DNA of 31,953 bases from a virus. The stretch lies in IMG/VR virus record IMGVR_UViG_3300032132_000758, positions 1 through 31,953 of that record. One strand, written 5' to 3'. The notes under the pieces were generated by a model, which had not been told where the DNA came from, ran no database searches, and was given only the letters and a program-made list of their open reading frames with translations. The position numbers and the translations under genes were made by a program. Shown piece after piece: positions 7,888 through 15,951 of this stretch; the first letter of the stretch is position 1, and every line of letters begins with the position of its first letter.

Positions 7888-8793
7888 ATGACAAACGAAT
7901 GCACCGATCAGCCGAGCACGCCGGTTCCGCTGCTTGAAATCTCGATGACTGAATCGCCGCAGGTCGACCGCGATGCCGGAATTATCCGGTCGGTCAAAGT
8001 GCTCGGACGCGAAAGCCGCAACGGTCGCACGTATAGCGACCAAGCACTCGAACAGGCTTCGCAGATTTACGAGAAATTGGGAGTCAACATCGATCATCCC
8101 GACCGGCTTCAGGCGGGCGTCACCAGGAAATTCGCCGACCGCTTCGGATATCTGCAAGGCGTGCACCGGCGGGACGACGGTGTGTACGGCGATCTGGTGT
8201 ATTTGAAAAAGCATGTTCTGGCTGAGCAGATCTGCGAAGCGGCAGAACGGATGCCGCTGCAATTCGGGCTGAGCCACAACGCCGAAGGCTATGTGACGAA
8301 CGACGGCGATAAGACGATTGTCGAAAACATCACCCGCGTCTTGAGCGTCGACATCGTGCAACAGCCGGCCACAAACCGCGGCCTATTCGAGTCGGCCGAC
8401 GCGGACGATACCGACGGCGCGCCAATCGTTGAGCATTCAAGGTTGGAAGCGGGTCAGAAATCGGCTTTTGTCGACCCTCGCCAATCTCCGTTGGCCGAAC
8501 ATGGATCAACGTCCGAGCCGGAATCGAAGACATTCGATGGACTACGCGCAAAGATCCGGGAGCTTGAAGGCGAGCGAGACGTGCGGCAACTGCTCGAAAC
8601 AATGGGCGTTGCCGCGCAACCCGCACGAATCAAAGCGCTGATGAAGCTTGAATCAGACGTCGAACGCACGGAACTCATCGCGACGTGGCCGACCCGAACA
8701 GCTGCAAAGCCGAGGAGCATCTCGCCCTTGTTCGAAACGACGCAGAACGTGTCTCCCGGTGACGCAGAAAGTTTCGCCCGGGCGATTCGTTGA
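7888..8793 (+). CDS. prohead protease, T4 gp21-like, with C-terminal scaffold-like region, 301 aa
   Basis: Residues about 25-170 match the T4 gp21-type prohead protease pattern: a LGRESRNGRTYSDQALE box (39-55), then NIDHPD with the likely catalytic His70, then MPLQFGLSHNAEG with the likely nucleophile Ser129. This protease cleaves scaffold and capsid N-termini inside the prohead. Residues about 185-290 are charged and helical (for example KIRELEGERDVRQLLETMG), as in a fused internal scaffold; no separate scaffold gene is seen. The start is ambiguous: ATG 7831 (320 aa, 5 bases after the portal stop) or ATG 7888 with a weak GAAAG site. I chose 7888 on that weak site. Confidence 0.8.
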   Translation: MTNECTDQPSTPVPLLEISMTESPQVDRDAGIIRSVKVLGRESRNGRTYSDQALEQASQIYEKLGVNIDHPDRLQAGVTRKFADRFGYLQGVHRRDDGVYGDLVYLKKHVLAEQICEAAERMPLQFGLSHNAEGYVTNDGDKTIVENITRVLSVDIVQQPATNRGLFESADADDTDGAPIVEHSRLEAGQKSAFVDPRQSPLAEHGSTSEPESKTFDGLRAKIRELEGERDVRQLLETMGVAAQPARIKALMKLESDVERTELIATWPTRTAAKPRSISPLFETTQNVSPGDAESFARAIR

Positions 8794-8941
8794 GGGCGTT
8801 TCATGACGAGTCGCACTGAGCTCATCCGAAACGACTCCGCGTTGTTGCCGCGCCGTTTTGAATCTGACAAACACGTCGCGCACGGTCAGGACGCGCCATT
8901 TTGGACGCGATATTTCACCCAGTTTCCTCAAGGAGTTGCAA

Positions 8942-9655
8942 ATGACCAAACTGATCGATCTACCCGATGCCCTCAAGCTTCGGCGTCAATTCGGTATCTT
9001 CGACGAATTCGACACGTACGTATCGACCGAGCGCTGGACAACGACGACCGACGCCGGCGGTACGGCATCGGTGAGCGGAGCCGGTGTAGGCGGAATTCTG
9101 GCCGTCGTCACGGACGCCGACGACAACGATGAAACGTATGTTGAAACGACGGCGGAACTCTTCAAATTCGCCGCCGACAAGCCTCTGTTGTTCGAGGCCC
9201 GCGTGCAGTTCGCCGAGGCGGCGACCGACGCGGCAAACATCCTTATCGGACTGATGGACGCTCCTGGTGCCGACAGCCTGGTTGATAACGGTAGCGGGCC
9301 GAAAGCCAGTTATTCGGGAGCCGTCCTCTTCAAGGTCGACAGCGGAACCGTCTGGCAAGCGGAAAGCTCGATCGGTAGTTCACAGACAACCACTCTGCTC
9401 GATGCGTCGGGAAGCCTCGACGGCAGTGCCAAAACGGCCGGCGGCGCAACATATCAGACGCTTCGCATCGAATTCCAACCCATCACGTCGACCGACGGCG
9501 AGGTTCGGTTCTTCATCGACGAAACACTTGTCGTGAAACATTCCCTGACGTTTACCAGCGCGACGGAGATGGCGATTGTGCTCGGCGCCAAAGCGGGAAG
9601 CGCGACCGCTGAAACGCTCAACATCGACTACGTCGGCTGCCACCAACTGCGTTAG
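8942..9655 (+). CDS. virion structural protein, predicted jelly-roll or decoration protein, 237 aa
   Basis: The protein is beta-rich and Thr/Ala/Gly-rich, with a segment from about residue 60 that looks like a concanavalin/laminin-G jelly roll (alternating strands such as LLFEARVQF, RIEFQPITSTDGEVRFFID, LVVKHSLTFTSATEMAIVLG). It lies directly before the major capsid gene, where phages often keep capsid decoration or head-stabilising proteins, so that role is inferred. Its start is secure: AAGGAG at 8929-8934 lies 7 bases before ATG 8942. The 148 bases before it contain no convincing gene. It could alternatively be a minor head protein with a carbohydrate-binding fold. Confidence 0.65.
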   Translation: MTKLIDLPDALKLRRQFGIFDEFDTYVSTERWTTTTDAGGTASVSGAGVGGILAVVTDADDNDETYVETTAELFKFAADKPLLFEARVQFAEAATDAANILIGLMDAPGADSLVDNGSGPKASYSGAVLFKVDSGTVWQAESSIGSSQTTTLLDASGSLDGSAKTAGGATYQTLRIEFQPITSTDGEVRFFIDETLVVKHSLTFTSATEMAIVLGAKAGSATAETLNIDYVGCHQLR

Positions 9656-9723
9656 ACGTCCCTCGGCGCCGAGATTGGTTCTCCTGTCTTTTTCGATCAC
9701 ATCCATTCTCTCAGGAAAGTTTG

Positions 9724-10851
9724 ATGCCAAATTATCGCGAATTGAAACGGCTCTACGAAACGATGGGTTCTGAGGGCGCGTGTCGCCATTTGCGCGAGGC
9801 GCTGCTCAAAAATCATCTCAACGGTGAAGAGTTTTCGGTCAGAGACCTGTTCGAAGCATTCGTTCCCAGCGGGCGCGAACTGGTTCGGATGTTCAACCCC
9901 GGCAAGTCAGGTGGCGTCAGCCTGCTCGAAGCGGGCGGTGCCGTCGACACCTCGGCATTTTCGAACATCACGGGGCAAATCGTCTACAGCAAAGTGCTCG
10001 ACGCGTTTAACGATCCCGGCTTCCTGCATCCCAATGCCATCGCCCCCGTCCCGACACAGTTCAATGGGGAAAAGATTCCGGGACTGGGACGAATCGGCGA
10101 CGAAGCCGAGTCGATCGGCGAGGGGCAGAAATACCCCACCGTGGGGATCAGCGAGGAATATGTTGAAACCCCGGAGACGACCAAGCGTGGTTTCATCGTG
10201 CCGGTGACCAAGGAAGCCATTTTCTTCGACCGGACGGGGCTGATTCTGCAGCGCGCCTCCGAGGTGGCTTTTTGGCTCGGGCAAAACAAGGAGAAACGCG
10301 TGCTCGACGTCGTGTTGGGAGCGACCAACACCTACAAGCGCAATGGCACCAGCATGAGCACGTACATCGCTTCGGGTGGTGACTACGCCAACCTGTTGGC
10401 TTCCAACACGCTGTCTGATTGGACCGACGTCGAAGCGGCCGAACTGTTGTTCGATGACATGACCGATCCCAACACGGGCGAACCGGTCTCGGTCACAGCA
10501 AACTCGCTCATCGTGCCGACGGCGCTCAAGCACACGGCGCGGCGGATTGTGCGTGCCACGGAAGTCCGCCACGGAACCGATCCGATCACGATCGCCGTGA
10601 ACACACTCGATGACTACCAGATTCTCACCAGCCCGCTTGTCAAGCAGCGCACGGGAAGTGATTCGACCTGGTTCATCGGCGACCCGAAACGCGCGTTTGT
10701 CTACATGGAAAACTGGCCGGTGACCGTTGTCTCGGCACCCGAGAACAGTGAAGCCGAGTTCACCCACGACATCGTCGCCCGCTACAAGGTGAGCGAGCGC
10801 GGCGCCCCCGCCGTTCTCGACCCCCGATACATGGTCAGGTGCACGGCGTGA
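9724..10851 (+). CDS. major capsid protein, 375 aa
   Basis: This is the main head protein. The segments GEKIPGLGRIGDEAESIGEGQKYPTVG are split across a flexible loop (residues about 115-145), followed by ETTKRGFIVPVTKEAIFFDRTG (about 155-176) and a long helix, and near the C-terminus FIGDPKRAFVYMENWPV. This pattern is typical of HK97-fold capsids encoded next to gp21-like proteases. An N-terminal helical stretch of about 60 residues could be the cleaved delta domain. Its position after protease and decoration genes agrees. AGGAAAG 6 bases before ATG 9724 favours that start over the TTG at 9721. Confidence 0.88.
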   Translation: MPNYRELKRLYETMGSEGACRHLREALLKNHLNGEEFSVRDLFEAFVPSGRELVRMFNPGKSGGVSLLEAGGAVDTSAFSNITGQIVYSKVLDAFNDPGFLHPNAIAPVPTQFNGEKIPGLGRIGDEAESIGEGQKYPTVGISEEYVETPETTKRGFIVPVTKEAIFFDRTGLILQRASEVAFWLGQNKEKRVLDVVLGATNTYKRNGTSMSTYIASGGDYANLLASNTLSDWTDVEAAELLFDDMTDPNTGEPVSVTANSLIVPTALKHTARRIVRATEVRHGTDPITIAVNTLDDYQILTSPLVKQRTGSDSTWFIGDPKRAFVYMENWPVTVVSAPENSEAEFTHDIVARYKVSERGAPAVLDPRYMVRCTA

Positions 10852-11034
10852 TTGTCTTTCAATCGACAAACTGTCTTGAGTGGACACCACGTTTTTGACG
10901 GACACAGTGCCTCGCTTCGCCGTGTCATCGAAAGACGTGCGCGAACGAGCCGGTTTGCGCTTTTCACAATCCGCTCCTTTCCGCACGCCGGACGACGGCG
11001 TTAGCGTCAAACGATCTGAACGGGAAATGAATTC

Positions 11035-11256
11035 ATGGCCACCGACCTTGAAAACCTGCAAACGCGACGCTCGGCGATCCTGACGGAATTGGCGGCGATC
11101 AATTCAACGCAACCCGGCGGCAAGCCGGACTCGACAACGACCGGCGTCGAACACGTCGCCTATAAAGATTCGCTCTACCGCGAATTGGGCGAGATCGACG
11201 CAAGGCTTGCCGCGATTCAGGGGCCGGTCGAAATCTCATCGGAGACGACCACATGA
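11035..11256 (+). CDS. small head or head-tail protein, 73 aa
   Basis: A short, mostly helical protein, with QTRRSAILTELAAI and KDSLYRELGEIDARLAAIQ forming two amphipathic helices joined by a Gly/Pro/Thr-rich loop. The size and position immediately after the major capsid gene fit small head-completion or connector accessory proteins, but I recognise no specific family. Its end overlaps the next gene by ATGA. The 183 bases between the capsid gene and this gene show no convincing feature. Confidence 0.6.
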   Translation: MATDLENLQTRRSAILTELAAINSTQPGGKPDSTTTGVEHVAYKDSLYRELGEIDARLAAIQGPVEISSETTT

Positions 11257-11588
11257 CGATCGACTACTCGGACGACTACCAGTACTGGGATAACTCCGAG
11301 GCGGTCACTGTCACGGTTCGGCGGGCCGGCAGTAACGAGGAAGTGTCCGTCAGCATCGCCGTTCGCGAAAGCGGCGACACGTCGAGCGAGTTTTTCAATG
11401 GCATTCGGTTACGTGGTGACGAGCTGCTGTGGCATGTTCCTGTGGCTTTGATGGATTCCAACGAAATCGAGCCGGGCGACGAAATCAAAGACGCCGGCAA
11501 CGTGAAGTACAACGTTCAGAGCGTCGTCAAAGCGGGCGTCGGCAATTCGGCAGTCGAGTTTCAATGTCTTTGTAAGAAGCAACGCTAA
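11253..11588 (+). CDS. head closure or head-tail joining protein candidate, 111 aa
   Basis: A small beta-rich protein with segments EAVTVTVRRAG, VSVSIAVRES and, near the end, GDEIKDAGNVKYNVQSVV leading to VEFQCLCKK. The last pattern (a G-D-x-I strand, then Y-x-V and a final strand) resembles small head-closure or stopper proteins, which seal the portal after packaging. The gene overlaps both neighbours (ATGA upstream, TAATG downstream), so it is translated with them. The assignment rests mainly on size, fold impression and position. Confidence 0.5.
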   Translation: MTIDYSDDYQYWDNSEAVTVTVRRAGSNEEVSVSIAVRESGDTSSEFFNGIRLRGDELLWHVPVALMDSNEIEPGDEIKDAGNVKYNVQSVVKAGVGNSAVEFQCLCKKQR

Positions 11589-12076
11589 TGGCGTGGAGAG
11601 AAGCGACAAACCCCAGCGGTATCGACGACATCATGGCCATCGTCGCGGCGTCTGGCGTTGCGATCTATCAAGACTCAACGACAGCCGAAGGCCTCGGCAA
11701 CATCAGGCGGCGTCCATTCGGTGCTCTGTTCATCTACGACGATCCCGGCTTCAACGTCGTTCTGGCCTTGAATGGAACCAACGAAAACCCGCCGGCGCAA
11801 CGCGGACACGTGGCGATGTGCGTCATGTCGGGCAACTGGATTCCAGCCGATTGCAACAAAATCGCACTCAGGAAAGCCATCGAATACTTCCATTCGGTCG
11901 GGCTTCGCAACTGGGAAGCGCCGACCTACGACAATTACAACCATCAGAAAATGGATGAATTCATCACGCTCACCGAGGGGAACATCAACGCCGGCGGCGA
12001 ATTCGCGGGCCGCTCAGTCAGCAGGGATCGAAAGGGCAACGACAAATTCGTGTTGCGGTTTGGTGATTCGAAATGA
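11588..12076 (+). CDS. hypothetical virion-region protein, 162 aa
   Basis: I do not recognise this family. The protein is mixed alpha/beta with an N-terminal helix (DDIMAIVAASGVAIYQ), a central segment GALFIYDDPGFNVVLALNG and a C-terminal basic end (SVSRDRKGNDKFVLRFG). It contains two Cys residues (GHVAMCVMSGNWIPADC) but no obvious catalytic motif. The start codon overlaps the previous stop (TAATG) and the end overlaps the next start (ATGA), so it belongs to the structural operon. A neck or head-tail connector role is possible but not shown. Confidence 0.55.
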   Translation: MAWREATNPSGIDDIMAIVAASGVAIYQDSTTAEGLGNIRRRPFGALFIYDDPGFNVVLALNGTNENPPAQRGHVAMCVMSGNWIPADCNKIALRKAIEYFHSVGLRNWEAPTYDNYNHQKMDEFITLTEGNINAGGEFAGRSVSRDRKGNDKFVLRFGDSK

Positions 12077-12627
12077 CGGCGAAATACACCGACGCAACTG
12101 CAAATGTGGGAACCGACTGGAGTGCTTACGACCCAACGTATATCGACGACGGGGTCCGCGATCCAACAACGCCCACGGGTGGAGCTTCAGAAGAATGTTA
12201 CGAATCGGATAAGTCCGGAAGAAATGTTTGGCAAAGATGGGACACCGGCAATCTAAGTGCAACACCCAGTAGCACTACAGACTACGTGCGGGTCTGGGCA
12301 TGGAATGTTGACCAAGACATTCAGGACATGAAGCTTTGGTGGGGCGGATCAGATCAAGGATCGTCAGATTCAAATGGGGTCGGAACAGGTCAGTGGATTT
12401 ACCACCAATGGAACATCAGTGAAGACATCTCTTCAGGTAAGACTGGGTTAGGGTTTTCCATCCAGGCCAATGCAACTCAAGGAAACGGAGACACCACAAA
12501 AATCTACGCCGCTTACATTCACGTCGAGTATTCGGCGACGCCCGGAGGCGGGGGGATCTTTATCCTGGGAATCATACCGCTGTTTCTCAACGACGGCGGC
12601 TGGCACAACCAAGGGGGCATGATTTAG
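12073..12627 (+). CDS. hypothetical beta-rich protein with hydrophobic tail, 184 aa
   Basis: Residues about 1-155 look like a beta sandwich rich in Trp, Ser and Asp (VWQRWDTGNL, DYVRVWAWNVDQDIQDMKLWW, IYAAYIHVEYSA). A Gly hinge (TPGGGG) then leads to a hydrophobic segment IFILGIIPLFL and a short polar end. The hydrophobic tail could anchor it in another virion component or a membrane. Codon use is visibly more A/T at third positions than in the neighbours, and the DNA is less GC-rich, hinting at a separate origin. It overlaps the gene upstream by ATGA, and the next ATG follows its stop directly. Confidence 0.55.
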   Translation: MTAKYTDATANVGTDWSAYDPTYIDDGVRDPTTPTGGASEECYESDKSGRNVWQRWDTGNLSATPSSTTDYVRVWAWNVDQDIQDMKLWWGGSDQGSSDSNGVGTGQWIYHQWNISEDISSGKTGLGFSIQANATQGNGDTTKIYAAYIHVEYSATPGGGGIFILGIIPLFLNDGGWHNQGGMI

Positions 12628-13410
12628 ATGAGTTGGGTTCTCGGTGGAGACACAAACCGCAGCGTTCTGGTGCGCGTCTACGACGACACCGCCGGCACGC
12701 CGGAAACGGGCGTCACGTCGTCGACAACGGGCGTCGCGGCCAAATACCTGCGCCAAGGTGGAACGAGTACCGCTATTTCGCTGAGTGATTTATCGGCGCT
12801 CAATGATGCCCACAGCGACGGCGGCTTGTTGCACTGGTCTGGCGGAGTTTATCGACTGGACATTCCCGACGCGGCAATCGCCGCCGGTGCCGACTGGGTA
12901 TGCGTCCTCCTTAGCGCCGACGACATGGAGGGACAGCCGTACTACATCGACATCGTCAGCGTAGACAATCAAGACGCCGTTCGTATGGGTATGACGTCTC
13001 TTCCAAACGCAGCCGCCGAAGCCGCAGGCGGACTGCTCACTCGCGGAACCGGGGCGGGGCAGATCAACCAAGACGCCAGCGGGCGGGTTGATGTGAGCAT
13101 TACGGCGCTCAACGGTGACGCATCCGCAGCGGCGGTTCTCGAACGGCTCATGGAATCGGGCGTGCTCGGTGCCGTCGACGATTCGGGTTTCTCACCGACG
13201 ACAACCCAGTTCGAAACTGATCTCACTGAAGCATCTGACGACCACTACAACAACCAGGTCATCAAGTTCGGCGACTCGGCGGCGAACCCCGGCTACACCG
13301 CAACGATTTCGGACTACGACGGTACGAACAAACGCATCACCGTCGGCTCAGCACTGCCGAACGCACCGGCAGACGGCTACGTGTTCGTAATCTTAGGGAG
13401 AATCGACTGA
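12628..13410 (+). CDS. virion appendage protein with BppU-like N-terminal domain, 260 aa
   Basis: The first 115 residues form a beta domain of the kind often seen in phage appendage and upper-baseplate proteins (SVLVRVYDDTAGTPETGV, GGLLHWSGGVYRLDIPDAAI, then DWVCVLLSADDMEG). A low-complexity Ala-rich linker follows, and the last 70 residues (FETDLTEASDDHYNNQVIKF, then TATISDYDGTNKRITV) match a small beta module that recurs in phage surface proteins. Together these suggest a head or tail surface adornment that may contact the host or other particles. It starts immediately after the stop of the previous gene. Confidence 0.6.
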   Translation: MSWVLGGDTNRSVLVRVYDDTAGTPETGVTSSTTGVAAKYLRQGGTSTAISLSDLSALNDAHSDGGLLHWSGGVYRLDIPDAAIAAGADWVCVLLSADDMEGQPYYIDIVSVDNQDAVRMGMTSLPNAAAEAAGGLLTRGTGAGQINQDASGRVDVSITALNGDASAAAVLERLMESGVLGAVDDSGFSPTTTQFETDLTEASDDHYNNQVIKFGDSAANPGYTATISDYDGTNKRITVGSALPNAPADGYVFVILGRID

Positions 13411-13889
13411 TGGCATCCGGCTGGTACACCAAAGGTCTCCGTGAGTGCATCGACGGCACGATCGATCTCGATACCGACACGCTCAAGCTAATGCTGGTCA
13501 ACGCCAGCTACGCGTTTGATGCTGACCACGAGGTGGTCGACAACGCTGCCGACGACGCGACCGACCCGAGCTTCAACGAAATCACAGCCACCAACTACAC
13601 GGCCGGTTGGGGCGGCGCGGGTCGTAAGACGCCGACGATCACGATGCAGGAAAACGACACCCAGAACCGGGTGGAAGCCGCCCTCGACGATCAAACCTGG
13701 TCCTCAATCGGTGGCGCGACCAACGACACGATTCACGGGGCGCTTCTCGTCAAAGAGGGTGGGTCGGACGACACCACGAGCCGGCTGATTGCCTTCTTCG
13801 ACATCACTGACAAGACGACCAACGGAACGGACTTTCTGCTCAATTTCGCTACGTTGGCGGCGGGCGGAAATATGCAAATAGCCGTTTGA
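13410..13889 (+). CDS. conserved phage structural protein, 159 aa
   Basis: The sequence opens MASGWYTKGLRECIDGTIDL and continues DTDTLKLMLVNASYAFDADH, a pattern I have seen in phage structural clusters annotated as virion or hypothetical protein. The rest is Thr/Asp/Gly-rich and beta-like (RLIAFFDITDKTTNGTDFLL). The start overlaps the previous stop (TGATG). It belongs to the run of beta-rich genes between head completion and tail completion. No enzymatic motif is visible. Confidence 0.6.
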   Translation: MASGWYTKGLRECIDGTIDLDTDTLKLMLVNASYAFDADHEVVDNAADDATDPSFNEITATNYTAGWGGAGRKTPTITMQENDTQNRVEAALDDQTWSSIGGATNDTIHGALLVKEGGSDDTTSRLIAFFDITDKTTNGTDFLLNFATLAAGGNMQIAV

Positions 13890-13914
13890 AAGAAGACAGA
13901 TAGGCGTATGACCC

Positions 13915-14547
13915 TTGCTCCAATTCTTCCTAGGGACGTCCTCGACGCTATCCGGCGTCGCTCTGGCCTCCGCAACCGCCATCGACCCAACTGGGTCGTT
14001 CAGTGGAACCGCTCAGGCCGACGCGGGAGTGGCTGTTGCCACCGCCATCGCCACAGACTCCGCAATCATCGAAACGGCGTCGGCGGGAGTTGCGACGGCA
14101 ACGGTCACCGCCATCGATCCGACGGGGACGCTCGTCGGTGGACTGACGGGGGCGAAGGTTGGACGGCTTACGGTCGAACCGACGCGACTTGGAGACTTGG
14201 AAACCGAACCAGCGCGACTCGGAACCCTTGAGGCCGAACCATTGGCAACACAGCTGCTCTACGAAAATGACAACAACATCGTCATCAAGAATTATCGAAC
14301 CGCGTCGGACGGAACGGCGGTCGAAGATGCTTCGATGACGTTCACGCTCTACGACATCGGCGGAGACGTCGTCAACGACGCCAGCGCCGTCAGCATGAGC
14401 CACGAAGGCGGCGGAACCTATCGCGGGCTGTTGCCGGAATCAGCCGGGCTGACAAACGGAACCAAATATCGCGTTGAAGTGGATGTCTCCAACTATAGCG
14501 ACAAGTGGGAAGGCGAGTTCACAGTGAAGAAGCGAGGGACGTCGTAG
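13915..14547 (+). CDS. virion protein with Ala/Thr repeats and C-terminal beta domain, 210 aa
   Basis: Residues 1-80 are an Ala/Thr/Val-rich low-complexity region containing two copies of a TAIDPTG motif (about residues 22 and 66). Residues about 85-100 hold short EP-R-LG repeats. The last 100 residues form a beta domain (NNIVIKNYRTASDGTAVEDA, then MTFTLYDIGGDVV and TKYRVEVDVSNYSDKWEGEF) of the kind found in tail appendages. The start is a TTG at 13915; an in-frame stop at 13909 excludes earlier starts. An ATG at 13908 opens another frame that I reject. An extended, repeat-bearing virion surface protein is the likely role. Confidence 0.6.
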   Translation: MLQFFLGTSSTLSGVALASATAIDPTGSFSGTAQADAGVAVATAIATDSAIIETASAGVATATVTAIDPTGTLVGGLTGAKVGRLTVEPTRLGDLETEPARLGTLEAEPLATQLLYENDNNIVIKNYRTASDGTAVEDASMTFTLYDIGGDVVNDASAVSMSHEGGGTYRGLLPESAGLTNGTKYRVEVDVSNYSDKWEGEFTVKKRGTS

Positions 14548-14590
14548 TGGCCCATGCCACTTGGTTTTGACAGTTGAGATTTCATTGTAC

Positions 14591-14616
14591 GCCAGAAAGA
14601 GCGGGCACTTTCTGGC
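14591..14616. repeat. perfect inverted repeat, 9 bp arms, 8 base loop
   Basis: GCCAGAAAG at 14591-14599 pairs perfectly with CTTTCTGGC at 14608-14616. It lies in the 118-base gap between two structural genes. No T-run follows, so it is a poor Rho-independent terminator. It could be an RNA-processing or stability hairpin, or a protein-binding site. A TTGACA at 14567-14572 lies just before it, but no matching -10 box is at the right distance. Confidence 0.55.
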
Positions 14617-14665
14617 TCGACTTCCGGTGACGCAACCCACATCTTCTGATGACGTGAGATACTAA

Positions 14666-15127
14666 GTGGCGGATTCATTCCACGGCCAGATTCTCGATGC
14701 AGCAGTCACGGCGCTACAGGCGTTGACGCTCACAGGGATCACTTCGACCAACATCGTGCAACTCACGGTGCCCGATGACAAGGACCGCTGGATCCCCGAT
14801 CTACCGGGAATCATTGTTGCGCCGTTCGGCACCGAAGCATTCGCACGCGGAACGAATAAGTCCGACGACATCGGCTACCCAGTGCTGATCGCAATTCTCG
14901 ATAGCGGAAACGAACAGAACACAACGAGCCTCGATGCCCGGCTGTTGTGGAGAGAAACCATTCTCGACCATTTCATTCACAACAGGCTCGGTGTCGCCGG
15001 CGTGTCGATCTACGACCAGACGATCGAACCGGCCAGTATCGTCGATCAAGCCGCCTGGTACCAAAAACAACTCTTCGTCTCGGCGCTCATCATGAGAGTC
15101 TGGGCTCGCAAACAAAGGCGGCCGTAG
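14666..15127 (+). CDS. tail terminator-like or minor tail protein, 153 aa
   Basis: A mixed alpha/beta protein. It opens with a helix (ILDAAVTALQAL), continues through strands (WIPDLPGIIVAPFGTEA, IGYPVLIAILDSGNEQN), a helix (LLWRETILDHFIHN) and a final strand (QLFVSALIMRVWARK). This order fits the tail terminator family (lambda gpU-like fold), which caps the tail tube and lets the head join. The position directly before a gpG-type virion morphogenesis gene supports that. It starts with GTG and its stop overlaps the next GTG. Confidence 0.6.
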   Translation: MADSFHGQILDAAVTALQALTLTGITSTNIVQLTVPDDKDRWIPDLPGIIVAPFGTEAFARGTNKSDDIGYPVLIAILDSGNEQNTTSLDARLLWRETILDHFIHNRLGVAGVSIYDQTIEPASIVDQAAWYQKQLFVSALIMRVWARKQRRP

Positions 15128-15648
15128 TGCCACAAGCAATCGAAGCCAAACAGTTCTCCGGTTTCATCGGGCGCGTGCTCGCTGAAACGACCGAGCCGAA
15201 CGCGCAGCCGGCCCTGAAAGAATGGGTCGACGCGTTTGCCGATGAGACGCGCGAAAACTACACGGCCGAACGGTCCCCCGGCGGACAGCCTTGGTCACGC
15301 TGGAGATTTCGTCCACTCGATGCCCCCGACGACCACCCGACGCTATTCATCAGCGGGGCACTTCAGGCCAGCGTGACGCAGCCAGGGTCGACGGGGAACA
15401 TCAACGAAGTCGGCTCCGATTCGGTGACGTACGGTACGAACATTCCGTACGCGGCCTCGCATCAATACGGCGCACAGTTACGAACGGAGCGCTCGCTCGT
15501 CGGTCGCGGTGGCCGAGGCTACATCCCGGCGGGCACATTGGTCAACATCCCCGCGCGTCCGTTCTTGGGCGTGACGGACAGCCAAGCGAATCAAGCGGCT
15601 TCCATGATCGCTCGACACATCGTTTCAGAAAGGATCGGCAAAGGATAA
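15127..15648 (+). CDS. phage virion morphogenesis protein (tail completion, Mu gpG-like), 173 aa
   Basis: The segments WVDAFADETRENYTAE, PWSRWRF, then a LFISGALQASV box, an AASHQYGAQLR box and the near-terminal IPARPFLGVTD are the usual landmarks of the tail-completion family found in Mu-like and many siphovirus clusters. The protein is thought to act at the head-tail junction. GTG 15127 is the likely start because it overlaps the stop of the previous gene; longer in-frame starts would run far into that gene. It is followed by a small gene and the tail tube. Confidence 0.75.
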   Translation: MPQAIEAKQFSGFIGRVLAETTEPNAQPALKEWVDAFADETRENYTAERSPGGQPWSRWRFRPLDAPDDHPTLFISGALQASVTQPGSTGNINEVGSDSVTYGTNIPYAASHQYGAQLRTERSLVGRGGRGYIPAGTLVNIPARPFLGVTDSQANQAASMIARHIVSERIGKG

Positions 15649-15651
15649 TCC

Positions 15652-15948
15652 ATGAACCATAAACAGTCGCTTACAAATGACTACCACGGCTGCTCGATCG
15701 AGAGCACCTATGACACGGTTGACGGCGAGGCCGTCCAAACGCATGCCGTCTCGGCCGGCTCGTCGTCGTTGGGGCCGTTCGACACCCTGGCCGAAGCCAT
15801 CCGCGCCGCTAAGTCGCACAAGCAGAATCCAGAGCCACGTTCACAATCACAGCCGCTATCGCAACCTCAATCACCAACAATGTCTCAAACACCCAACGAG
15901 CCGACCCATGTTCCGGCCAAAGGGAACGACAAGAAAAAGGAGAAGTAA
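15652..15948 (+). CDS. small hypothetical protein, 98 aa
   Basis: Residues 1-55 form a small folded-looking unit (DYHGCSIESTYDTVDGEAV, then GPFDTLAEAIRAAKSHK). The rest is low-complexity, rich in Gln, Ser and Pro, and ends in a Lys-rich tail (GNDKKKEK). I do not recognise a family. It sits 3 bases after the tail-completion gene and 3 bases before the tail tube gene, so it belongs to the tail operon. GGAGAAG near its end provides the ribosome binding site for the tail tube gene. Confidence 0.55.
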   Translation: MNHKQSLTNDYHGCSIESTYDTVDGEAVQTHAVSAGSSSLGPFDTLAEAIRAAKSHKQNPEPRSQSQPLSQPQSPTMSQTPNEPTHVPAKGNDKKKEK

Positions 15949-15951
15949 TCG

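Noticed and set aside
8803-9132. ORF of 109 aa before and across the start of the jelly-roll protein gene
   Set aside because: The first 45 codons look mildly protein-like, but the frame runs 190 bases into the well-supported gene at 8942, which has a strong ribosome binding site. It may be a relic but is not annotated.
9662-9673. Palindrome CTCGGCGCCGAG before the capsid gene
   Set aside because: A 12-base palindrome can only form a very short stem with a 4-base loop, and no T-run follows closely. Likely chance in GC-rich DNA.
9907-11061. 384 aa ORF on the minus strand across the capsid gene
   Set aside because: An antisense shadow of the capsid gene, which shows strong family motifs on the + strand.
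13908-14231. Arg-rich ORF starting with ATG 13908
   Set aside because: Its product is mostly Arg, Gly, His and Asn as expected for an off-frame reading of a GC-rich gene. The TTG 13915 frame gives a sensible virion protein.
14567-14590. TTGACA as a promoter before the tail-completion gene
   Set aside because: No acceptable -10 box lies 15-19 bases downstream, so the match is probably chance.
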